Part shown: positions 35,918-43,421 of the stretch, piece after piece
How the letters are laid out: the number at the start of each line of letters is the position of its first letter
Position numbering within the stretch: the stretch's first letter is position 1
Assembly: GCF_002077135.1 (NCBI RefSeq)
Contig: NZ_LDOS01000002.1
Span: 186,001 to 250,000 of the forward strand
Direction: 5' to 3'
DNA from: Metallibacterium scheffleri
GTDB taxonomy: Bacteria; Pseudomonadota; Gammaproteobacteria; Xanthomonadales; Rhodanobacteraceae
Length of the DNA: 64,000 nucleotides
Notes under the pieces: generated by a model
Databases searched by the model: none
What the model was told of the DNA's origin: nothing
The model's input: the letters and a program-made list of their open reading frames with translations, nothing else
Position numbers and translations under genes: made by a program

Positions 35918-37407
35918 TCACTGCAGAAGTTGCTGATTTAATGCAAGGCGATATCCCACTTTTCACTACTGTGGCTTCTCATGGCGTGGCAACTGGTCCA
36001 CAGAACATCACTTGGCTAGCGCCCTGCGATTTGATTGACGATTCCCTCCGGCGCTGGCGCTGTGCTGACTCTAAATTAGAGCGGTATGTGATTCAAGCGG
36101 CTTTGGTGAGCGCATATATTAATGACGGGTGGACTCCGGCTGAAATCACCTTGTCGTCAAAGCGCGTGCGAACCGGAAACATTGATTCGCGCAGACGGCG
36201 CCAAGCGGCACGTATTATGATGGAATTAATAAGAACTGCCATTCGCGGCAAAGATGGTAGTGTGGCATGGATTGCAACCGTTTTTACTCCAGCAGGCTGG
36301 TCTGTGCGGCCTCTCGAGCATGACTTATATGGAGGAATTTCAGGAATTGCAGTACTTGTCAGTGCTTATCTACGTGAAACTTCAGCTGGCCGCGTCGATC
36401 CTGTATATGGGCTTGAAAACTTATTCGAAGGAATCAGAAAATCATTGGAATTTGCGGACAACAAGCGTGCAACACATCGGAGCGGAAGCATAAAGGTGCG
36501 GCCATCTCCGCCCGGGGGATACATCGGGTTAGGTTCACAGATTTGGGCTCGTTTGGTACTGTCAAGTTTTTATGCGAATGAGTGGGATAATTTGGGAAGC
36601 GCTTGCATGCTTGCGGATGCCATCCCGGATGCGGCGGATCATGCCGAAACTGACGACGTGCTAATCGGGCGAGCAGGAGCAATTCCGCCACTCCTTTTAC
36701 TTGCAGAAAAAACGAAGAATAAACGCTATTTGCGTATGGCATGTGATTTGGGTGATCGGATCTGCTCCAATGCTCAGAGAAGTGATATCGGTGCATTCTG
36801 GCCTCACCCTAGATGGCCTAATGGAATCGGCGGTTTCGCGCATGGGGTAAGTGGCATTGGTTGGGCATTGGCCAAGTTAGCTCGTGCGGCAGATAACAGC
36901 CGGTACATGGAAATGGCGCAGGCTGCATTTGCATTCGAAGATGCGCTATATGACGAAAATGAACGCAACTGGCTTGATCTGCGCCACGGTGGACTCAAAG
37001 GAGCTGCGGCTTGGTGTCACGGCGCGGTTGGTATTGGTTTAGCCCGCGTAGCATTAGATCCATATATAAATAAGTCCGTTACTCGTCAATTGCTGCGCCG
37101 CGCCTCAGATGCAGCATGGCGACTTGGTTTAGGATGGAGTCATTGCGCCTGTCACGGTGATTTAGGCACTTGGGAGCTTTTGCAAATTGCCATTGATGCC
37201 GGAGAAGCACCCATAGGGCTAACTGAGCAGAGTTTACTTGAAGTTATTTTGACAAGTATTGAAGATTATGGACCAACTTGTGGTTTTGTCCGAGATGTTT
37301 TCTCACCAAGTTTGATGCCGGGATTGGGTGGAGTTGCCTATCAGTTGCTGCGTTCTAATCGCAAATCAAATCTACCTTCGATCTTAACCTTGGGGACGGA
37401 TTTTTGA
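35914..37407 (+). CDS. Lanthipeptide synthetase LanM, C-terminal LanC-like cyclase part (split gene)
   Basis: A 497-residue frame beginning at a GTG inside the stop region of the dehydratase frame (GTGA overlap 35914-35917). Its start, VITAEVADLMQGDIPLFTT, is the sequence that in one-piece LanM enzymes follows directly on PLAPIIRQ, so nothing is missing between halves. The C-terminal 330 residues are LanC-like: YGGISGIAVLV, GFAHGVSGIGWALAKLA, AWCHGAVGIGLARVAL (zinc Cys about residue 368) and CACHGDLGTWELL (zinc Cys-His about residue 412). This part adds cysteines to dehydrated residues to form thioether rings. Either two coupled proteins, a frameshift mutation, or a recoding event could explain the split. 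Confidence 0.87.
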   Translation: MITAEVADLMQGDIPLFTTVASHGVATGPQNITWLAPCDLIDDSLRRWRCADSKLERYVIQAALVSAYINDGWTPAEITLSSKRVRTGNIDSRRRRQAARIMMELIRTAIRGKDGSVAWIATVFTPAGWSVRPLEHDLYGGISGIAVLVSAYLRETSAGRVDPVYGLENLFEGIRKSLEFADNKRATHRSGSIKVRPSPPGGYIGLGSQIWARLVLSSFYANEWDNLGSACMLADAIPDAADHAETDDVLIGRAGAIPPLLLLAEKTKNKRYLRMACDLGDRICSNAQRSDIGAFWPHPRWPNGIGGFAHGVSGIGWALAKLARAADNSRYMEMAQAAFAFEDALYDENERNWLDLRHGGLKGAAAWCHGAVGIGLARVALDPYINKSVTRQLLRRASDAAWRLGLGWSHCACHGDLGTWELLQIAIDAGEAPIGLTEQSLLEVILTSIEDYGPTCGFVRDVFSPSLMPGLGGVAYQLLRSNRKSNLPSILTLGTDF

Positions 37408-37703
37408 AGTTGTATAACGCGCAGACTTGGATATATGAAACCCGAGTTCCTCTGATGCAGCCGAATCGTCTCTTTAAATCGAAGGGTGTTTCTAAATAAA
37501 TAAGTACGTTAAATCACTTTGTAGGTATGCACTTGGACCATTGCGACGATCTGCGATGTGGTTCTATTCAATTAGAAGATGCTTTGGCGCTGTTTCACTA
37601 CCAAGCGTGCATCGTGCTCGAGTCTAAGGTTAGTTTTCAAATTTTGGTCCGCAGGCTTCATAATATTTAGATGGATGCTGACCTTTCATGGTCGGAGTTC
37701 GCA
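37408..37703. other. Intergenic region between lanM and the convergent oxygenase gene
   Basis: An AT-rich stretch of about 296 bases between convergent genes. It has no clear stem-loop terminator with a T run. The only open frame of note is the 47-codon frame at 37527-37670. Confidence 0.4.
37527..37670 (+). CDS. Small open reading frame, doubtful
   Basis: A 47-codon frame from ATG 37527 to TAG 37670, starting MHLDHCDDLRCGS and ending LVRRLHNI, with three cysteines. There is only a weak GTAGG before the ATG. It is not similar to the LanA leader, and I cannot assign a function. It could be a chance frame in AT-rich DNA. Confidence 0.2.
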   Translation: MHLDHCDDLRCGSIQLEDALALFHYQACIVLESKVSFQILVRRLHNI

Positions 37704-39215
37704 TTATATAGAGACAACGTCAAAAGCAATTGTCAGACGACTGTCCGTTGGAGTTCCCGAGAAAGGTATGGTACCGTGCCACATCCATGACGGGAACAGG
37801 ACTAAGACGCCTGGCTCGGGGCGCACAAAGTGTTCGGGAGTCAGGTGTGGTGTTGTTGGAATCCCCGGTTCACCAAAAGTGAGCCAACCTTCCTTGCCTT
37901 CCATACCTAATGCGTCAGGGACATGGATGTGGCAGGCGGACGACAGCCACCCTTTCCCATGGAAATGGTTGACGTGATACCCGTTAGGGCGCAATCGCAC
38001 AGACCAGATACCACTGAGCTTGTATGTCCCGGTATTGCGCCGTCTCAGCAGATCTTCGCCCATACCAATGGATTCCATGTAGCGGCGAATGGGTCCGTCG
38101 ATTGCTTGTGTAAAGGCGCGAATTGCTGGATCTTGGGATTGCTCTAGCCGAAGTTCGATCTGCGTCCCTGAGCGCAGTGTCTGCATTAGGGGCTGCGCCC
38201 GGAGTGCTTCATGCAATCGGCTCAGGGCCTGCGCAAGGTCGCAGAGGTAAGAGGTGAGGTTCTGCCATCCGGCTGGCGTATCGATCTTACTCGGCTTGAC
38301 GAAGTTTTGATAGTCGTACAACGCACGATAGCGCGGGTCTCCCAGCATGCGCCAGGCACTGGCACGCACGGCGATTGCGTGGCCGTCATCCGGATTGACT
38401 GCAAGCAATTTGTCGGTAACTGCAACCACGCGTTCCGCATGCCCGGAAGTCAGCAGTGCATCGGCGTAGGCGCTGATCGCATCTACACTCGCTGGTGCCG
38501 TTCGCACAGCGGTTTCTGCATGTGCCAGGGCACAGGCTGCATCAAACTTCAGTGCTGCCTGGGACGCGGCCACGTGTAACTCAACGCTTGTTGCTCTGTG
38601 ACGAATTCCCTCGGCAAGCTCGGGATAGACTTCATTAGTTTGCCCTGACGCTTCCAATAGCTTGGCCTTTAGAAGTCGCAACTCGAGATGGCCAGGCGTG
38701 GCACGTAACGCCACATCGATCCCGTTTGTCGCTGTGCGGAAGTCGCCCGTGCGCATCCAGACGAGTTCGGCCAAGTTGGTATGCGCCGCGACATGAGTAG
38801 GGTCAAAACGTATTGCCCGACGAAACTCAGCTTCGGCTGCATCGTAGCGATTTGATCCGAATAGAGCGCGGCCCAGAACAAATCGTGCCCCGGGGCTGTC
38901 GGCTCCTTTGGCAATGGCGCTTCGTGCCGCAACGACCGCCGCATCGCTTTGTCCGCTTTCGCCCAGAGCCACTGCAAGCCCGAGTTCTGCCGTGCCACTA
39001 CGGGGCGCAACAGAAATGGCCGTTCGAAAGGCAGTGATTGCGTCAGCCAGACGTCCCGCAGACAACAGAAGCTGTGCGCGCCACAGGACCAATTCGGGGG
39101 GGGGGGGATTCGATTGCATAAATGTATCAATGACTGCGATCGCATCCGCTATGCGATTCTGAGCCAGTAGCGTACGAATCGAGTTTTTCACTACCTGAGC
39201 TTCAGATGATCTCAT
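37704..39215 (-). CDS. TPR protein with C-terminal putative 2-oxoglutarate/Fe(II) oxygenase domain
   Basis: A 503-residue protein. Residues about 1-290 form a row of tetratricopeptide repeats (for example ADAITAFRTAISVAPRSGTAELGLA, GRALFGSNRYDAAEAEFRRAIRFDP, HVAAHTNLAELV). The C-terminal part has the putative 2OG-Fe(II) oxygenase fold (PF13759 type): YHVNHFHGKGWLSSACHIHVPD with candidate iron His, then GVLVLFPSWMWHGTIPFSG with the distal His and SRLTIAFDVV with the 2OG-binding Arg. Such TPR-oxygenases hydroxylate proteins or peptides, though few are characterised. Convergent to lanM inside the same island, it could tailor the lanthipeptide, which is inference. The start ATG 39213-39215 follows an AGAG site. 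A 12-C run lies in codons for the Pro stretch near residue 38. Confidence 0.78.
   Translation of the reverse strand: MRSSEAQVVKNSIRTLLAQNRIADAIAVIDTFMQSNPPPPELVLWRAQLLLSAGRLADAITAFRTAISVAPRSGTAELGLAVALGESGQSDAAVVAARSAIAKGADSPGARFVLGRALFGSNRYDAAEAEFRRAIRFDPTHVAAHTNLAELVWMRTGDFRTATNGIDVALRATPGHLELRLLKAKLLEASGQTNEVYPELAEGIRHRATSVELHVAASQAALKFDAACALAHAETAVRTAPASVDAISAYADALLTSGHAERVVAVTDKLLAVNPDDGHAIAVRASAWRMLGDPRYRALYDYQNFVKPSKIDTPAGWQNLTSYLCDLAQALSRLHEALRAQPLMQTLRSGTQIELRLEQSQDPAIRAFTQAIDGPIRRYMESIGMGEDLLRRRNTGTYKLSGIWSVRLRPNGYHVNHFHGKGWLSSACHIHVPDALGMEGKEGWLTFGEPGIPTTPHLTPEHFVRPEPGVLVLFPSWMWHGTIPFSGTPTDSRLTIAFDVVSI
39096..39107 (-). repeat. 12-base homopolymer (poly-C on the coding strand)
   Basis: Twelve consecutive G on the plus strand, coding for the Pro run SNPPPPELV near the N-terminus of the TPR-oxygenase. 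Runs of this length slip easily during replication, so the gene could switch on and off by frameshift; in this sequence the frame is on. Confidence 0.9.
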
Positions 39216-39390
39216 GATCAAGTCTCTTCGGCACACGATATTGCTGCATCATTTTTGAATGCTGCAGTGCAACGGAAAATTGCTGAACGTCAGCGTAGCC
39301 TAATAACCATGCACTTGCGGCGCAATCGGGCGCGCAGCCTTTGAGGATGCCGGTTGCAACTGCTCTTCGGAAAAGCGTTTTTTCATTCAC
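39202..39390 (-). pseudogene. Small frame with an IS3-type orfA start remnant
   Basis: Two overlapping short frames lie here. From GTG 39390, with a GGAG site, a 62-residue frame reads NEKTLFRRAVATGILKG ... LLGYADVQQFS and overlaps the oxygenase start; its end faintly recalls an AraC helix-turn-helix (LGYADVQQFSVAL ... YR). From ATG 39386 (cat at 39384-39386), the other frame reads MKKRFSEEQ before diverging; these nine residues equal the usual start of IS3-family OrfA, and GILK, found in the first frame, is its usual continuation. The simplest reading is a decayed IS3 orfA start carrying a frameshift. Neither assignment is certain. Confidence 0.4.
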
Positions 39391-39464
39391 GCCCAATCTC
39401 CTTCACCGGGTCGATTGGGCTCCAAGGCTCCGTGCTGCTCAAAACCGGGGGCCGGGGGCGTCGG

Positions 39465-39567
39465 GGACTCGGCGCTCGGGACAAGACGCTGCGGCTCGTG
39501 CCGTCATCCAGCGCCGCGCTAATCTTCCTCGGCGTGCGGTTTCCACGCCGCGGCCAGTTTTTTCTGC
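39465..39567. repeat. Island-flanking direct repeat, right copy (EF-G gene 3' end)
   Basis: Right copy of the flanking repeat described at 34089-34192. From 39519 on it is the true coding end of the EF-G-like gene (minus strand), so this copy is probably the original site and the left copy the duplicate. It contains the GGACTCGG element and the GGCTCGTGCCGTCATCCAGC string. Confidence 0.8.
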
Positions 39568-41561
39568 ACCGCTGGCGGCGTGGCCTCGTAATGCGCCAAC
39601 TCCATGCTGTAGCGGCCCTGACCAGCGGTGGCGGCTTTCAGTTCGGTGGCGAAGCCGTCGAGTTCGGCCAGTGGTGCCTGCGCGCTGATCGCGCCCTCGC
39701 CGCGGCGCGGTGAGCCGGTGCCGAGGATGCGCGCGCGCCGCGCCGCCAGCGCGCCGGTCAGATCGCCGACGTGCGCCTCCGGCACGCTCACTTCCAGATT
39801 GACGATCGGCTCCAGCAGCAGTGGTTCGGCCTTGAGCACCGCATCCAGGAACGCCTTGCGCCCGGCGCTGATGAAGGCGACTTCCTTGGAGTCCACCGGA
39901 TGGCTCTTGCCGTCGTGCACGGTCACGCGCAAATCCTCCAGCGGATAGCCCGCGATCGCGCCCAGCCCCAGGCCCTGGCGCACGCCTTTTTCCACCGCCG
40001 GAATGAACTGGCCGGGGATGGTGCCGCCCTTGACCGCATCGACGAACTCGAATCCGGCGCCACGCGGCAGCGGCTCGACGCGCAGGAAAACCTCGCCGAA
40101 CTGGCCGGCACCGCCGGTTTGCTTCTTGTGACGGAAGTGGCCTTCGGCGAGGCGGCTGACGGTTTCGCGATAGGCGATGCGCGGCGCGCGCTGGGTCACT
40201 TCCACGCCGAAGCGCGCGCGCATGCGCTCCAGCGTCACGCGCAGGTGCAGCTCGCCGAGGCCGCGGATCACGGTCTCGTTGAGTTCCTTGCGGTGCTCGA
40301 TGCGAAAGCACGGGTCTTCCTCGGCCAGCCGCGCCAGCGCCAGCGCCAGCTTCTGTTCCTGGCCCTTGCTGGCGGCCTCGATGGCCAGCGCGAACATCGG
40401 CTGCGGCAGCGCGATCGGCGCCAGCGCGATGCCATCCTCGTCGTGCGAATCGTGCAGCACGGCCTCGGGGTGGATGTCATCGATCTTGGCCACCGCGGCG
40501 ATATCGCCGGGGATGGCCTCGCTGATCTCCACCGTGTCCTTGCCGCGCAGGCGGAACAAGTGCCCGACCTTGAACGGCTTGCGCGCATCGTCGACAAACA
40601 GCTGCGCGTCGCGGTGCAGCGTGCCCTGGTGCACGCGAAACACGGCGATCTTGCCGAGGAATGCGTCGTGCTGAATCTTGAACACGTCGGCCAGCACATG
40701 CCGCGCGGGATCGGGCAACACCTCGATACGCGCGTCGTCGCTGTTGCGCCGGTACGGCGGCGGATTGGCCTCGGCCGGGTTGGGCAGCAGGCGCTGCGCC
40801 AGCTCGATGAACTCGGCCACGCCAGCGCCGCTGCGCGCGCTGGTGAAGCAGATCGGCAGCAGATGTCCTTCGCGCAGGCACTGCTCGAAAGCGTCGTGCA
40901 GATCCTGCGCGCTCAGCGCGTCCTCGCCGGCATCCAGATAGCGGCCCATCATGCGTTCGTTGATCTCGACGACCTGATCGAGGATGCGCGCGTGCGCGCC
41001 GGCGAGGCTGTCGAAGTCGGTGTCGCCGCTGGCGTGGGAAAACGCATCCAGCACCGTGGCGCGGCCGCGGGCAGGCAGGTTCACCGGCAGGCATTCGGGG
41101 CCGAATTCGGCGCGCAGCGCATCCACCAGCGCGGCGAGGTCGGCGTCCTCGGCATCGATGTGGTTGATCACCAGTACGCGCGCCAGGCCGCGTTCGCGCG
41201 CGTAGTGCAGCAGCCGGCGCGTGCCGTACTCGATGCCGGCCGCGGCGTTGACCACGATGGCCACGGTTTCCACCGCGGTCAGCGCCGCCAGCGTGGGGCC
41301 GCGAAAATCCGGATAGCCGGGCGTGTCGATCAGGTTCACGCGCAGGCCGGGGCGCTCGATCGTGGCTAGCGCGCTCTGGATGGAATGGCCGCGCGCGATT
41401 TCCTCGGCGTCGAAATCGCCGAGCGTGCTGCCGCGCTCGATCGTGCCTGCCGTCTGGATCACGCCGCCGGCCAGCAGCAGGGCTTCGAACAGGGTGGTTT
41501 TGCCGGCGCCGGGGTGTCCTGCCAGGGCGATGTTGCGGATGTCGCGGGGGGTGATGGGCAT
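39519..41561 (-). CDS. Elongation factor G-like GTPase (second EF-G type)
   Basis: A 680-residue translational GTPase with EF-G domains I-V but divergent from canonical FusA. P-loop GHPGAGKTTL (residues about 15-24), G3 DTPGYPDF, and G4 reading NHID in place of NKxD. Domain III-V marks are present: RIEHRKELNETVIRGLGELHLRV, RIAYRETVSR, KKQTGGAGQFGEV and PVDSKEVAFISAGRKAF. It matches the 'elongation factor G-like' group of bacteria with two EF-G copies; its role may be in ribosome recycling or stress, unknown here. The ATG at 41561 is preceded by GGAG; an upstream ATG at 41573 is possible. It is isolated between two AT-richer islands. Confidence 0.9.
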   Translation of the reverse strand: MPITPRDIRNIALAGHPGAGKTTLFEALLLAGGVIQTAGTIERGSTLGDFDAEEIARGHSIQSALATIERPGLRVNLIDTPGYPDFRGPTLAALTAVETVAIVVNAAAGIEYGTRRLLHYARERGLARVLVINHIDAEDADLAALVDALRAEFGPECLPVNLPARGRATVLDAFSHASGDTDFDSLAGAHARILDQVVEINERMMGRYLDAGEDALSAQDLHDAFEQCLREGHLLPICFTSARSGAGVAEFIELAQRLLPNPAEANPPPYRRNSDDARIEVLPDPARHVLADVFKIQHDAFLGKIAVFRVHQGTLHRDAQLFVDDARKPFKVGHLFRLRGKDTVEISEAIPGDIAAVAKIDDIHPEAVLHDSHDEDGIALAPIALPQPMFALAIEAASKGQEQKLALALARLAEEDPCFRIEHRKELNETVIRGLGELHLRVTLERMRARFGVEVTQRAPRIAYRETVSRLAEGHFRHKKQTGGAGQFGEVFLRVEPLPRGAGFEFVDAVKGGTIPGQFIPAVEKGVRQGLGLGAIAGYPLEDLRVTVHDGKSHPVDSKEVAFISAGRKAFLDAVLKAEPLLLEPIVNLEVSVPEAHVGDLTGALAARRARILGTGSPRRGEGAISAQAPLAELDGFATELKAATAGQGRYSMELAHYEATPPAVQKKLAAAWKPHAEED

Positions 41562-41918
41562 GACGGTCTCCATTGCGGCGCACGTCGTGGACGCGCGTCG
41601 GGTGAGCGTCTGGCCCGTCCACGGGGACAGTGCCGCCACCGGCGCAGCCGGCGCGGGCGGGTCATGGCGGGGCCGCGGGCTGCGGCCACGCGCCTAGCCT
41701 TGTGCGCGTGGCCGGCGCGGTCAAGCTGCGTTGCGCTGTGGCGGGATTATGGTGCGCGGGTGCAATGCTGGCGCGTGTACGATGGCGCGGGACGGCGAGA
41801 AAAGAGCCGGTGCGTGCGGTATGCTTGCGCGTAAGAGACAGATTGGCTGCGAGCGCCGGATATAGCCTGCAAAGTGCCGCATGTCCGCCGCCGCTATGCC
41901 TGATCCTTTGGATCTCAA
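41562..41918. other. Intergenic region upstream of the EF-G-like gene
   Basis: About 357 bases between divergent genes. The first 200 bases are GC-rich and probably hold the EF-G-like gene's promoter; base composition then falls into the AT-richer methyltransferase remnant. I see no gene or clear hairpin. Confidence 0.35.
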
Positions 41919-42334
41919 ATGAAAGAAGCTAGCATATTCACAAAAAGCGAGTACCCAATGCATACCAACATGAAAGAAGATGCACTAAGCACTCAGAGTT
42001 CCAGCTACGCGACAAACATGGCTGACACATAAATCGCCAAGGCTGTTAATGAAATCGGATTTTGGTGGCACAGCATAGATCTGAATGGATTCATAACTCC
42101 TGGCGGCAAGAGTCAACAAGTCCTCCATAATGAGTGGCGTGCAATGGAGGTGCCCGACTTGAGAGGCAAGAGTGTTCTCGATATCGGAGCTTGGGATGGC
42201 TTCTTCAGTTTCGAGGCAGAGCGTCATGGAGCCGAATCTATTGTTGCCCTGGATCATTACGTGTGGGCAACAGACAGGCCCGGATTGGCAAAGTATCGGC
42301 AAGAGTGCATGCGGGTCGCGAGAGAGCCTGACCC
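41919..42334 (+). pseudogene. CmoB-like SAM methyltransferase, 5' part, interrupted
   Basis: First half of a class I methyltransferase. An ATG at 41919 opens a 37-codon frame ending at TAA 42030-42032; the same frame then continues IAKAVNEIGFWWHSIDLNGF ... KSVLDIGAWDGFFSFEAERHGA ... ALDHYVWATDRPG up to the insertion at 42335. The WWHSIDL and VLDIGAWDGFFSFEAE blocks match the DUF1698/CmoB-type family (SAM-binding motif I). The in-frame TAA comes before conserved sequence, so a nonsense mutation exists in addition to the insertion. The last six bases, TGACCC (42329-42334), are the target duplication. Base composition is lower in GC than the core genome. Confidence 0.8.
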
Positions 42335-43421
42335 CCCAAGTTCGACATCTTCGAGCGGAGATTTTGCTCTGAAGGTGTGTCGCGACAAGGGTTTTGGCTC
42401 GTCCGAAGCGGCCATGCTGTAGTGACACGTTATTTAGCAGAGTATGCTCAGTAGCGTTATTTTGTGCAGTAGAGTGGCGACATGTTCGTCAAGCTCACCC
42501 GTTCCGGTCCGCGCAGCTACGTCAAGCTCGTGGAGGCGTACCGCGATGATCGCGGGGTCTCCCGCCAGCGCGTCGTCGCCACGCTGGGTCGCCTGGAGCA
42601 GGTCCGCACCGGCGGGGCCGATGCCCTGATTCGCGGTCTGCACCGCGTCATCGACGGCGAGGAGCCGCAGGCGCCCTCGGTGCGCTTTGCCCCGGCGCTG
42701 GCGGTGGGCGACACGTGGATGCTGCACGCGCTGTGGCACAAGCTGGGCTGGGACGAGGCGTTTCGCCGGGTGCTGCGCAACGCTCACGGCGCCTTCGATG
42801 CCGAGCGATTGCTCCGGGTGATGGTCTTCAACCGGCTGTGCGATGCCACGTCCAAGCTCGGCGTCTTGCGCTGGCTCGAAGGCACCCGGGTGCCGGGAGT
42901 CGACAGCACCTCGGTCACGCACCAGCGGCTGTTGCGCACCATGGACACGCTGGCCGAGCGCAGTGAGGCGATGCAGCGCACCCTGGCGGCGGTGCTGCGG
43001 CCGCTGGTCGATCAGGACCTGTCGATCGTGTTCTACGACATGACGACGATCGGCATGGAGGGCCAGAGTGAGGTGCCCGGCGAGATTCGCCAGTTCGGCC
43101 TGTCCAAGGACGGCGGCATCCGCCGGCAGGTCATGCTCGGCGTCGTGCAGACCGCCGAAGGCTTGCCCATTGCGCATCGCGTGTGGGCGGGCAACACGGC
43201 CGAGGCGCCGACGCTGCATGCCGTCATCGACGAGATCCTGGCCCTCTACCCGGTCAAGCGCGTCGTGCTGGTGGCCGACCGCGGCCTGCTCAGCCTGGAC
43301 AACCTGGAATGGCTGCAGACGGTGCGCATCGGCAAGACGGCGCAACCCCTGGAGTTCATCCTGGCCGTGCCGGGTCGCCGCTATGGGGAGTTCAACGAGA
43401 TCCTCGGCGCCGTGCAGGCCG

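Noticed and set aside
37579-37977. Plus-strand frame across the end of the oxygenase gene
   Set aside because: It is a shadow of the minus-strand oxygenase coding region and has no recognisable domain.
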